Positions 1 through 9,083 of a DNA stretch of 64,000 nt are shown one piece after another. Source of the DNA: Sphingomonas jaspsi DSM 18422. GTDB taxonomy: Bacteria > Pseudomonadota > Alphaproteobacteria > Sphingomonadales > Sphingomonadaceae. The position numbers and the translations under genes are program-made. Positions within the stretch are counted from its first letter, which is position 1; every line of letters starts with the position of its first letter. The notes beneath the pieces are model-generated. The model saw nothing but the letters and a program-made list of their open reading frames with translations, made no database searches and was not told the origin of the DNA. The stretch is taken from assembly GCF_000585415.1 (NCBI RefSeq), contig NZ_KK073876.1, forward strand, positions 2,477,810 to 2,541,809. Direction: 5' to 3'.

Positions 1-342
1 GCGGTGTCGGGCCAATGGGCGGTCAACCAGGCCGCCAATATCTCGCCGGAGGCGCTTACCGCGACCTACAAATTGGAAGGCGACGTGCTGAACGCCACGT
101 TCGGAACCGGCGAATCCTACAGCGCGAAGCTGGATGGCAGCGACACGCCGGTTAAGGGCGACGCGGCCGGTGGGACGGTTGCGGTTGTTCGGGAAGGTGC
201 CGGTTACAAGCTGACGGGTAAGGTCGGCGGCAAGACGACCGACCTGGTCACTTTCACGCCAGCGAGTGACGGAACGATGGACGTAACGTCGATCGACCCG
301 CGCGACAACAGCAAGGTCAGCTACAAGCTGGTACGACAGTAA
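1..342 (+). CDS. C-terminal part of a hypothetical protein, cut by the window edge
   Basis: The frame is open from the first base and ends with TAA at 340-342, so the true start probably lies upstream of the window; a GTG at position 4 is the only early start codon and has no visible ribosome-binding site. The visible 113 residues are rich in Gly, Thr, Asp and Val with alternating polar and hydrophobic positions, as in a small beta-sheet protein. There is no membrane segment or catalytic motif I recognise. It is convergent with the 6-phosphogluconate dehydrogenase gene. Function unknown. Confidence 0.55.
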   Translation, partial: AVSGQWAVNQAANISPEALTATYKLEGDVLNATFGTGESYSAKLDGSDTPVKGDAAGGTVAVVREGAGYKLTGKVGGKTTDLVTFTPASDGTMDVTSIDPRDNSKVSYKLVRQ

Positions 343-358
343 GCCAGTACGCGAACGT

Positions 359-380
359 GGGCCCGGCGAACGTCGGGCCC
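359..380. terminator. GC-rich inverted repeat between convergent genes
   Basis: GGGCCCG at 359-365 pairs with CGGGCCC at 374-380 around an 8-base loop. It lies in the 46-base gap between two convergent genes, where a bidirectional terminator is expected. No T-run follows on either strand, so it is only a candidate. Confidence 0.4.
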
Positions 381-388
381 GCCCGTGA

Positions 389-1363
389 TCATTGCGGCAT
401 TTCTACGTGGCCGCCGAAGCCGAAGCGCATCGCGCTCAGCAGCTGGTCGGCATAGCTTTCCTCGACCCGGCTGCGGTAGCGGGCGAATAGGGACGCGGCG
501 AGCACGTCGACTGGAACCGCTTCCTCCATCGCCGCGTCGATCGTCCAGCGGCCCTCGCCGCTGTCCGCCACGCGGCCGGAAAATTTGGACAACTGCTGAT
601 CTTCGGCGAGCGCGATCGAAATAAGGTCGAGCAGCCACGACGAGATTACGCTGCCGCGCCGCCACACCTCTGCGATATCGCTGAGATTGAGGTCATATTG
701 CGTGGCCAGCCCTTCCTTCGCGCGCTGTTTCAGCACGTCGAAGCCTTCGGCATAGGCCTGCATCATCCCATATTCGATGCCGTTGTGGACCATCTTGGTG
801 AAGTGGCCCGATCCGGCCGGACCGCAGTGGACATAGCCCTGCTCGGCCTTCCACTCGCCGTCCGACTGCGGGCGCTTGGTCCGCGCAACGGTCCCCATTC
901 CGGGTGCCAGCGCCTTGAAGACGGGGTCAAGATGATCGACCTGTTCCTTGGGTCCGCCGATCATCATGCAATAACCGCGTTCCAAGCCCCATACGCCGCC
1001 CGATACGCCGACATCGACGAAATGGAGCTGCTTTTCGGCGAGCCACTTGGCGCGTTCGAGGTCGTGCTTCCAGAAGCTGTTGCCTCCATCGATGACGATA
1101 TCGCCGGGTTTGGCGACGTCGGCGATCTGGCGCATCGCCTTGTCGGTGATTTCGCCCGCGGGCAGCATGATCCAATAGATGGCCGGGGAATTGAGCTTGG
1201 CGGCGACATCGCCCAACGATGCCGCGCCCGTCGCGCCCTCGCCGACCAGATTTGCTACCGCCTCGGCATTGAGGTCGTAGGCGACGATCTCGTGGCCCGC
1301 CTTCATCAGCCTGCGCGCCATATTGCCGCCCATGCGGCCGAGTCCGATCATCGCCAGTTTCAT
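389..1363 (-). CDS. gnd: 6-phosphogluconate dehydrogenase, decarboxylating, short type
   Basis: Oxidatively decarboxylates 6-phosphogluconate to ribulose 5-phosphate in the cytoplasm. The N-terminal Rossmann fold has GLGRMGGN at residues 7-14. GNS (94-96), SGG (121-123) and the catalytic stretch with Lys190, His193-Asn194 and Glu197 are all present. At 324 residues it belongs to the short GntZ/YqeC-like group rather than the ~470-residue enzyme, a group often NAD-dependent (family knowledge). It reads from an ATG at 1363. It is not linked to the zwf-edd operon 25 kb away, although both enzymes draw on 6-phosphogluconate. Confidence 0.93.
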   Translation of the reverse strand: MKLAMIGLGRMGGNMARRLMKAGHEIVAYDLNAEAVANLVGEGATGAASLGDVAAKLNSPAIYWIMLPAGEITDKAMRQIADVAKPGDIVIDGGNSFWKHDLERAKWLAEKQLHFVDVGVSGGVWGLERGYCMMIGGPKEQVDHLDPVFKALAPGMGTVARTKRPQSDGEWKAEQGYVHCGPAGSGHFTKMVHNGIEYGMMQAYAEGFDVLKQRAKEGLATQYDLNLSDIAEVWRRGSVISSWLLDLISIALAEDQQLSKFSGRVADSGEGRWTIDAAMEEAVPVDVLAASLFARYRSRVEESYADQLLSAMRFGFGGHVEMPQ

Positions 1364-1414
1364 GCGCTACTCCTCTATCGGACCGACAACGTGCCGACCC
1401 CGAAACGGTTCAGC

Positions 1415-2428
1415 CTAGTAAGCGCGCGCCACCGCAAATTCGACCGCTTCGATCATCGCCGACTTGGCGCGACTGGCCGGAAAGGCGGCCAGCGCGTCGA
1501 TCGCCCGCCGACCGTAAAGGCGCGCACGCTCCATCGTGTCAGCCAGCGCGCCGGTCGAGCGAATGAGCCGCGTGGCATGGGCAAGGTCGTCGTCGCTGGT
1601 CCGATCGCCCTGCATGGCGGCCTTCCAGAAGGCGCGGTCCTCTTCGCTGCCGCGGGCATGGGCGAGGATCACGGGCAACGTGACCTTGCCGTCGCGAAAA
1701 TCGTCGCCGCGGCCCTTGCCCATGGTCGCTTCGTCGCTGGCATAATCGATCGCGTCGTCGACTAGCTGGAAGGCGATGCCCAGATTGCGGCCATAGGCGT
1801 CCAGCGACTCTTCGGCTTCATCACCGGCTTCGGCGACCACCGGCGAAATGCGGCAGGCGGCAGCGAACAGGGCGGCGGTCTTGGCGTCGATGATCTTGAG
1901 GTAATGGTCTTCGGTCGTTTCCACCCGGCGCTGCGCGGTCAGCTGGTCGACCTCGCCCTCCGCGATCACGGCGGAGGCGTGGCTCAGGATCTTGAGCACC
2001 TTCAGGCTGCCGTCCTCGACCATCAGCTCGAAGCTGCGCGAGAAGAGGAAGTCGCCGACCAGCACGCTCGCCGGATTACCCCAGATGAGGTTGGCGGCGC
2101 GCTTGCCGCGGCGCATTTCGCTGCCGTCGACGACATCGTCGTGAAGCAACGTCGCCGTGTGAATGAATTCGACCGCGGCGGCGAGTTTATGATGGCGCGT
2201 CCCGGGGTAGTCGAGCAGCGCGGCGCTGGCGAGCGTCAGCATCGGTCGCATCCGCTTGCCGCCGCCGGCAATGAGGTGCCCGGCCAGTTCGGGGATCATC
2301 GCCACCTTCGACTGCATGCGGTCGAGGATCACGGCATTGACCGCGTTCATGTCCTCGGCCGTCAGGGCGATGATCGGGTCGAGCGAAGGCGGGCGCTTGT
2401 CGCCCAGCGGATGAATCGTGGCGGTCAC
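1415..2428 (-). CDS. ispB: Polyprenyl diphosphate synthase (octaprenyl/decaprenyl type)
   Basis: Long-chain trans-isoprenyl diphosphate synthase that makes the ubiquinone side chain from farnesyl diphosphate and isopentenyl diphosphate. GGGKRMRP (55-62), the first aspartate-rich motif DDVVD (97-101) and the second, DDAID (224-228), are intact. I chose the GTG at 2428, giving 337 residues; the frame continues upstream, but that extension lies on the far side of a 10-bp hairpin and is low-complexity. The chain length of the product cannot be read from sequence with certainty. Confidence 0.88.
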   Translation of the reverse strand: MTATIHPLGDKRPPSLDPIIALTAEDMNAVNAVILDRMQSKVAMIPELAGHLIAGGGKRMRPMLTLASAALLDYPGTRHHKLAAAVEFIHTATLLHDDVVDGSEMRRGKRAANLIWGNPASVLVGDFLFSRSFELMVEDGSLKVLKILSHASAVIAEGEVDQLTAQRRVETTEDHYLKIIDAKTAALFAAACRISPVVAEAGDEAEESLDAYGRNLGIAFQLVDDAIDYASDEATMGKGRGDDFRDGKVTLPVILAHARGSEEDRAFWKAAMQGDRTSDDDLAHATRLIRSTGALADTMERARLYGRRAIDALAAFPASRAKSAMIEAVEFAVARAY

Positions 2429-2455
2429 GGCCGCCGCCCTAGACTGGCGGCGGCC
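2429..2455. repeat. Perfect 10-bp inverted repeat abutting the ispB start codon
   Basis: GGCCGCCGCC (2429-2438) and GGCGGCGGCC (2446-2455) are perfectly complementary around a 7-base loop. The last base of the stem touches the GTG start of ispB on the minus strand. On the plus strand the stem is followed by ATTTTT, the look of an intrinsic terminator, but no plus-strand gene runs into it. It could terminate antisense transcripts or fold over the ispB ribosome-binding region. Confidence 0.55.
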
Positions 2456-2474
2456 ATTTTTCCAGCCATGCCGG

Positions 2475-4520
2475 TTACCAGACGTGCACCCGCTGTTCGG
2501 GCGGAAGGTAGAGCGCGTCGCCCGGCTTGACGTCGAACGCCTTGTACCATTCGTCCATGTTGCGGACGACGCCATTGACGCGGAATTTGGCGGGCGAGTG
2601 CGGATCGCTGAGCAGCCGCTCGCGGATCGCCCCTTCGCGATATTTGGTCTGCCAGCTGTAGCCATAGGCGATGAAGAAACGCTGGTCGCCGGTCAGGCCG
2701 CCGACGACCGGCGGTTCGCCATGTTCGGCGACATAGCGGCGGTAGGCGGCATAGGCGACTTCCAGCCCGCCCAAGTCGCCGAGGTTCTCGCCCAGCGTCA
2801 GCTGCCCCTTGATGTGCGTGCCCGGGATGGGTTCGTAGCTGTCGTACTGCTTCACCAGTGCCTGCGCATGCTGGTCGTACAGCTTCGCGCTTTCGGCGGT
2901 CCACCAGTCGCGCAACTTGCCGCTGCCATCGAACTGGCGGCCCTGGTCGTCGAAGCCGTGGCCGATTTCATGGCCGATGGTCGCGCCAATCGAGCCATAG
3001 TTGGCTGCCGGGTCGGCATTCGGATCGAAATAGGGCGGCTGGAGGATCGCGGCCGGGAAGGTGATCTGGTTCTGGGTCGGATCATAATAGGCGTTGTTGG
3101 TCTGCGGCAGCATGTCCCACAGTGTCCGGTCGACCGGCTTTTCCATTCGCTTGAGGCTGAGGTCCCAGTCGAACTGTTCCGAACGGATGGCGTTGCCGAA
3201 CAGGTCGCCGCGATCCACTTTCAGCGAGGAATAGTCGATGTAGTTCGCCGGATGGCCGGTGCGCGGGTCGAAGGCATCGAGCTTGGCCAGCGCCTCCTTC
3301 TTGGTTGCCGCGTCCATCCAGCTGCTCTGGTCGATCTTGTCCTTCAGCGCGGCACGGATGTTGGCGATCAGTTCGCCCATCTGCCGGTCGCTTTCGGCCG
3401 GATAGTGGCGCTGGACATAGATTTGGCCGACGGCCTCACCCAAGGCGCCATTGACCATGTCCACGCCGCGCTTCCACCGGTCGCGCTGGGTCGGGACGTC
3501 GCGGAGCGTGCGCGAATAGAAATCGAACCGCGCCTGATCGAACGCCTTGGGCAGGGTGGCGGCATGATCGCTGATGAAGTGGAAGGTTAGGTAATCCTTC
3601 CACGTCTGAAGCGGGATTGCGGCGAACAGCTTGGCTTCGGCCTGCACCGCAGATTTTTCGCCGATGATGACCCCGTCGACCTTGGTCAGCCCGGATCGGT
3701 CGAGCATCCGGTTCCAGTCGATTTGCGGCGCGAACTTGGCCAGTTGGGCGCGGGTCATCGGGTTGTAGCTCTTCTGGACGTCCCGCTGCTGTTCGGGGGT
3801 CCAGTGCACCTTTGCGATGGCGGTTTCGAGCGCGAAGATCCGGGCCGCGCGAGCAGGCGCAGCGGGTACGCCGGCGAGCGTCAGCATCTTGGTTACATAG
3901 GCACGATACGCCTTGCGAAACGCGTCATATTTGGCGCCCTGCAGCAGGTAATAGTCGCGGCCGGGCATGCCGAGGCCGCCCTGACCGATATAGACGGCGT
4001 AATGCGTCGGGTCTTTGAGGTCGGGGAAGATGGCGGCGCCGATCGGCGACTGATACCCGGTGGCGGCGAACAGGTCGATCAGCCCGGTCCTGCTCTTCAC
4101 CGCAGCGATGCGCGCGAGATAGGGCCGCAGGGGGCGGGTTCCCAGCGCGTCCACCCGCGCTTCGTCCATCCAGCTGGCATAATAATCACCGACCTGCTGA
4201 CCGATCGGTCCGGCTTCGGCCGGGTTCTTGGCCATGTCCTCCACGATGGCATGGACATCGCGGTCGATCTGGTCGTTGAGCACGCTGTCGATGCCGACGA
4301 ACGTGCGGTCCGCAGCGATGTCGGTCCGCTTCGCCCAGCCGCCGTTGACGTAGCTCCAGAAATCGTCGCCCGGCTTCACCGACGCGTCGGCGGCGCTGAG
4401 ATCGACGCCCCACGGTGCGAAGACGGGCTTGCCGGTCTGGGCGGCGAGCGGGGTCGAAAACAGGGCGGTAGCAGCAAGCAACAGCAGGGCCGTACGACGC
4501 ATCGACAAAATCCTCTTCAT
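2475..4520 (-). CDS. Exported M13-family (neprilysin/PepO-like) zinc metallopeptidase
   Basis: Peptidase of 681 residues, the usual M13 length. An N-terminal signal peptide (basic MKR and RRTALLL, then an Ala/Leu core ending LAAQ) sends it to the periplasm, possibly as a soluble form. The zinc site is complete: HEIGH at 517-521 with the third ligand in ENLGD (Glu578, Asp582). The C-terminus, ending near VHVW, is short compared with mammalian enzymes. I used the ATG at 4520; the frame continues upstream but lacks a signal peptide there. Substrates are presumably oligopeptides. Confidence 0.9.
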   Translation of the reverse strand: MKRILSMRRTALLLLAATALFSTPLAAQTGKPVFAPWGVDLSAADASVKPGDDFWSYVNGGWAKRTDIAADRTFVGIDSVLNDQIDRDVHAIVEDMAKNPAEAGPIGQQVGDYYASWMDEARVDALGTRPLRPYLARIAAVKSRTGLIDLFAATGYQSPIGAAIFPDLKDPTHYAVYIGQGGLGMPGRDYYLLQGAKYDAFRKAYRAYVTKMLTLAGVPAAPARAARIFALETAIAKVHWTPEQQRDVQKSYNPMTRAQLAKFAPQIDWNRMLDRSGLTKVDGVIIGEKSAVQAEAKLFAAIPLQTWKDYLTFHFISDHAATLPKAFDQARFDFYSRTLRDVPTQRDRWKRGVDMVNGALGEAVGQIYVQRHYPAESDRQMGELIANIRAALKDKIDQSSWMDAATKKEALAKLDAFDPRTGHPANYIDYSSLKVDRGDLFGNAIRSEQFDWDLSLKRMEKPVDRTLWDMLPQTNNAYYDPTQNQITFPAAILQPPYFDPNADPAANYGSIGATIGHEIGHGFDDQGRQFDGSGKLRDWWTAESAKLYDQHAQALVKQYDSYEPIPGTHIKGQLTLGENLGDLGGLEVAYAAYRRYVAEHGEPPVVGGLTGDQRFFIAYGYSWQTKYREGAIRERLLSDPHSPAKFRVNGVVRNMDEWYKAFDVKPGDALYLPPEQRVHVW

Positions 4521-4584
4521 GATGTTGGGCGGAGATGTAGCGGACCGGAGTAACTCGCCTAGCGGGTTTCGACGAACGAACGGG

Positions 4585-5982
4585 TCAACCGGCCTGCATC
4601 GCCAGTGGCAGCGACAAGGTAACAAGCAAGCCGCCGAGATCTTCGCTTTCGGCCAGCTCGACGCGTCCGCCGTAGATTTCGGCAACGTCGCGAACGATCG
4701 CGAGGCCAAGGCCGGTACCGGGCTTGCCGGTCGTATCGAGCCGCTTGCCGCGAACGAACAGTTCGTCGCGCTGCGCCTGGGGAATGCCCGGCCCGTCGTC
4801 CTCCACCAATATTTGGGCGAAGCCCTTCGCGGCAGGCTCGACCGTCACGAACACGCGCCCGCCGCCATATTTCGCAGCGTTTTCGATGAGGTTGCCGAGC
4901 ATCTCGTCGAGGTCCTGCCGTTCTACCCGGACCTGGACCTCCTTGTCGCCGGCAATATCGATCGTCACTTGGTCGTAGAGGCGCGACACGGCCCGTTCGA
5001 CCGCGCACACGCTTTCCCAGACCGTCGCGCGGGCCTGCGCCGACGCGCGGCGACCGATGGCGCGGGCACGGGCGAGATGGTGGTCGACCTGTCGCCGCAT
5101 CACCGCCGCTTCGCGAATGACCGTATCATCGAGATCGGGTGCGTGGGCGGTAGCCGCATTGGTAATGACCGTAAGCGGCGTCTTGAGCGCGTGCGCGAGA
5201 TTTCCCGCATGCCGCCGCGCCTCTTCGGCCTGCGCCTCGCTGTGCGCCAGCAGCTCGTTGATTTCCTCCACCAGCGGCTCGACCTCGCGCGGGAAATCCT
5301 CGGAAATCCGGGTCTGCACGCCGTCGCGGATCGCCGCGACTTCGCGACGCACCTTGCGCAAGGGCCACAGGCCGTAAGTCGCCTGCAACCCCGCCATCAG
5401 GATCAGCCCGACGCCGAGGATCGCGAAGCTCCAGATCAGCGTCCGGCGAAGATCGCGGATTTGTCCGTCGATGGCGTCGCGCGACTGCGCCACCTGATAT
5501 CGCCAGCGCACCTTCGATCCGGGCAGGATCACATCGCGCTCGAGGACGCGGAGCGGCTCGTCAGCGAATTCCGCGCTGTTATATTTGTGCAGTTCCTTCA
5601 GGTCCTGGTGCGCCTGGTCGACCTTCAGCCGGCGGTCCCACAGCGAACGCGACGGGAACGTCTCCTGTCCATTCCCACTGATCTGGAAGTAGGCACCCGA
5701 ATATGCTTCCAGAAACCGCTGGTCGGCCGGCGGGCGGGTGAAGATGACTTCACCGTCCGCGCCGATTTCCGACGCAGCAATCATTCCGTTCAGAACATAG
5801 TTCAACTGCTGGTCGAAATTGTCGACGATCGAACGCGACAAGACGCGGTCGAGGGCAAAACCGCCGATCAGCAGGAGTAGACCGATCCATAGCGCCGCCG
5901 CCCCGATCATACGGCGGGTCAGCGATCCTCCACGGCGTCCCCTGACTTCAGCCGCCGCCTTGTCGGTGGCGGCGTCGGTCAA
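4585..5982 (-). CDS. Two-component sensor histidine kinase
   Basis: Membrane sensor of 465 residues. Transmembrane segments lie at about 25-45 and 182-202, with a ~135-residue periplasmic domain between them. A HAMP-like linker precedes the H-box with phospho-acceptor His264 (AHALKTPLT); the ATPase domain has the N-box NLIENAAKYG, EDDGPGIP and GTGLGLAI. The start ATG overlaps the stop of the upstream response regulator by 4 bp, so the two are co-translated. The arrangement resembles PhoQ/FeuQ-type kinases of alphaproteobacteria; the signal is unknown. Confidence 0.9.
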   Translation of the reverse strand: MTDAATDKAAAEVRGRRGGSLTRRMIGAAALWIGLLLLIGGFALDRVLSRSIVDNFDQQLNYVLNGMIAASEIGADGEVIFTRPPADQRFLEAYSGAYFQISGNGQETFPSRSLWDRRLKVDQAHQDLKELHKYNSAEFADEPLRVLERDVILPGSKVRWRYQVAQSRDAIDGQIRDLRRTLIWSFAILGVGLILMAGLQATYGLWPLRKVRREVAAIRDGVQTRISEDFPREVEPLVEEINELLAHSEAQAEEARRHAGNLAHALKTPLTVITNAATAHAPDLDDTVIREAAVMRRQVDHHLARARAIGRRASAQARATVWESVCAVERAVSRLYDQVTIDIAGDKEVQVRVERQDLDEMLGNLIENAAKYGGGRVFVTVEPAAKGFAQILVEDDGPGIPQAQRDELFVRGKRLDTTGKPGTGLGLAIVRDVAEIYGGRVELAESEDLGGLLVTLSLPLAMQAG

Positions 5983-6644
5983 GCGGCGGGATCCTCAAGG
6001 CTGTAGCCGAGGCCGCGGATGGTGGTGATCGTATCGGGACCCAGTTTCTTGCGGATGCGGGTCACGAACACTTCGATCGTGTTCGAGTCCCGGTCGAAAT
6101 CCTGGTCGTAGATATGCTCGATCAGCTCGGTGCGGCTGACGACCTTGCCCTTGTGGTGCATCAGGTAGCTCAACAGCTTATATTCCTGTGCCGTAAGCTT
6201 AACCGGCTCGCCCGCCTTGCTGACGCGCCCCGAGCGGGTGTCGAGGCGGATGTCGCCGGCGATCAACTCGCTCGATGCATTGCCCGACGCGCGGCGGATA
6301 AGGGCGCGCAGGCGGGCGATCAATTCTTCGGTCTGGAACGGCTTGGCGAGGTAATCGTCTGCGCCGGCGTCGAGTCCTGCCACCTTGTCCGACCAGCTGT
6401 CGCGCGCGGTTAGCACCAGGACCGGCATCTTCTTGCCTTCCTTGCGCCAGCGGTCGAGCACCGTCAGCCCGTCGACTTCGGGCAGGCCCAGATCGAGCAC
6501 CACGGCGTCATAATCTTCGGTCGAGCCGAGATAATGGCCATCCTCCCCGTCGGTCGCGAGGTCCACGGCATAGCCTGCCCCTTCCAGCGTCGAGCGAAGC
6601 TGGCGGCCGAGGTTGGGTTCGTCTTCGACGATCAAAACGCGCAT
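5979..6644 (-). CDS. OmpR-family response regulator
   Basis: DNA-binding regulator of 221 residues. The receiver domain (1-115) has the acidic pair Glu7-Asp8, phospho-acceptor Asp51 (VVLDLGLP) and Lys in LAKPF. The C-terminal winged helix (about 125-218) is of OmpR type (VFVTRIRKKLG, TIRGLGYSL). It is the partner of the overlapping kinase gene and probably follows the PepSY gene in one transcript. Overall similarity suggests the PhoP/FeuP branch; no regulon can be assigned from this window. Confidence 0.92.
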   Translation of the reverse strand: MRVLIVEDEPNLGRQLRSTLEGAGYAVDLATDGEDGHYLGSTEDYDAVVLDLGLPEVDGLTVLDRWRKEGKKMPVLVLTARDSWSDKVAGLDAGADDYLAKPFQTEELIARLRALIRRASGNASSELIAGDIRLDTRSGRVSKAGEPVKLTAQEYKLLSYLMHHKGKVVSRTELIEHIYDQDFDRDSNTIEVFVTRIRKKLGPDTITTIRGLGYSLEDPAA

Positions 6645-6753
6645 GCGAATATGTCCTTATTCGATCTTTTGCCTACTCAACACGCACGAAGCTGAACGGT
6701 TGCTTGGCCGGAACGAAGGTGGGACGCAAGGGCGCAGAATGCGCGTCGGCGGG

Positions 6754-7083
6754 TCAGTCGCCCGACTTGCCGACGATGCGGCCGGTTTCGGCGTCGACGT
6801 CGACCCAGATCACCCGGCCGTTCTGCATGAACTTGAGGCGATAGGTGCCGCCGCGAATTTCCGGGCCGAGATAGTCGGCGCCGGGAAGCGCGGGCTTCAC
6901 CCGCCGTTCGATCATCGGCAACGGCATCGAACGGCCTTCCTGGGTCGCACGGAAAGCGCGATCCTGGTCGCGCGGGCGATCGATCCACGCCATCTGCACG
7001 CCATGGGGCGAGGCAAGCGCGGGGGTGGCGACCGCGGCGGAGGCGGCGCAAAGCGTGATTACAAGGGTACGAAACAGGCTCAT
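6754..7083 (-). CDS. Small exported PepSY-like protein
   Basis: Protein of 109 residues with a signal peptide (MSLFRTLVITLCAASA, then Ala-rich to ALAS) and one PepSY-like unit: a stretch ending in ENGRV-like 'MQNGRVIWVDVDAETGRIV', the usual signature of that fold. It sits 109 bp ahead of the response regulator on the same strand. PepSY proteins next to PhoPQ-like systems are often regulatory targets or periplasmic modulators (family knowledge). I chose the second ATG (7083) because AGGAAG is about 9 bases upstream; the ATG at 7089 is too close to it. Confidence 0.75.
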   Translation of the reverse strand: MSLFRTLVITLCAASAAVATPALASPHGVQMAWIDRPRDQDRAFRATQEGRSMPLPMIERRVKPALPGADYLGPEIRGGTYRLKFMQNGRVIWVDVDAETGRIVGKSGD

Positions 7084-7125
7084 CGGCATAAACTTCCTAG
7101 TGCCGCGACTCCTAAGCGCAATCCA

Positions 7126-7141
7126 TTGAACGAGTTATGAA
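7126..7141. promoter_or_regulatory. Candidate response-regulator box (TGAA direct repeat, 11-base period)
   Basis: TGAA at 7127-7130 recurs at 7138-7141, an 11-base period typical of OmpR-family sites. It lies about 45 bases upstream of the PepSY start, in the 127-base divergent gap before the ABC-F gene. Short and unproven; offered because the regulator gene is in the same transcription unit. Confidence 0.25.
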
Positions 7142-7210
7142 TGCCCCTGTTGCCGCCCGTTCATCGCCGAATGGTGACGTAGCGCCGATGCTACGCTAGG
7201 GGGCGGGGCA

Positions 7211-9010
<1,800 letters not shown>

Positions 9011-9051
9011 CCGAAGCCATTGCGGATGGCCTCGCTAGGGCCTGAGACTTG

Positions 9052-9077
9052 CGCCCTGACGCCAAGGCGTTAGGGCG
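9052..9077. repeat. 12-bp inverted repeat just upstream of the AceE-like gene
   Basis: CGCCCTGACGCC (9052-9063) pairs with GGCGTTAGGGCG (9066-9077) with one G-T pair and a 2-base centre. It ends 6 bases before the ATG at 9084, leaving only GACAGGC-type sequence for ribosome binding. It may terminate transcription from the ABC-F gene or mask the next ribosome-binding site. No T-run follows. Confidence 0.5.
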
Positions 9078-9083
9078 ACAGGC

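Noticed and set aside
7179..7194. GTAGC-N6-GCTAC inverted repeat just before the ABC-F gene
   Set aside because: Arms of only five bases and no second copy; too weak to call an operator.
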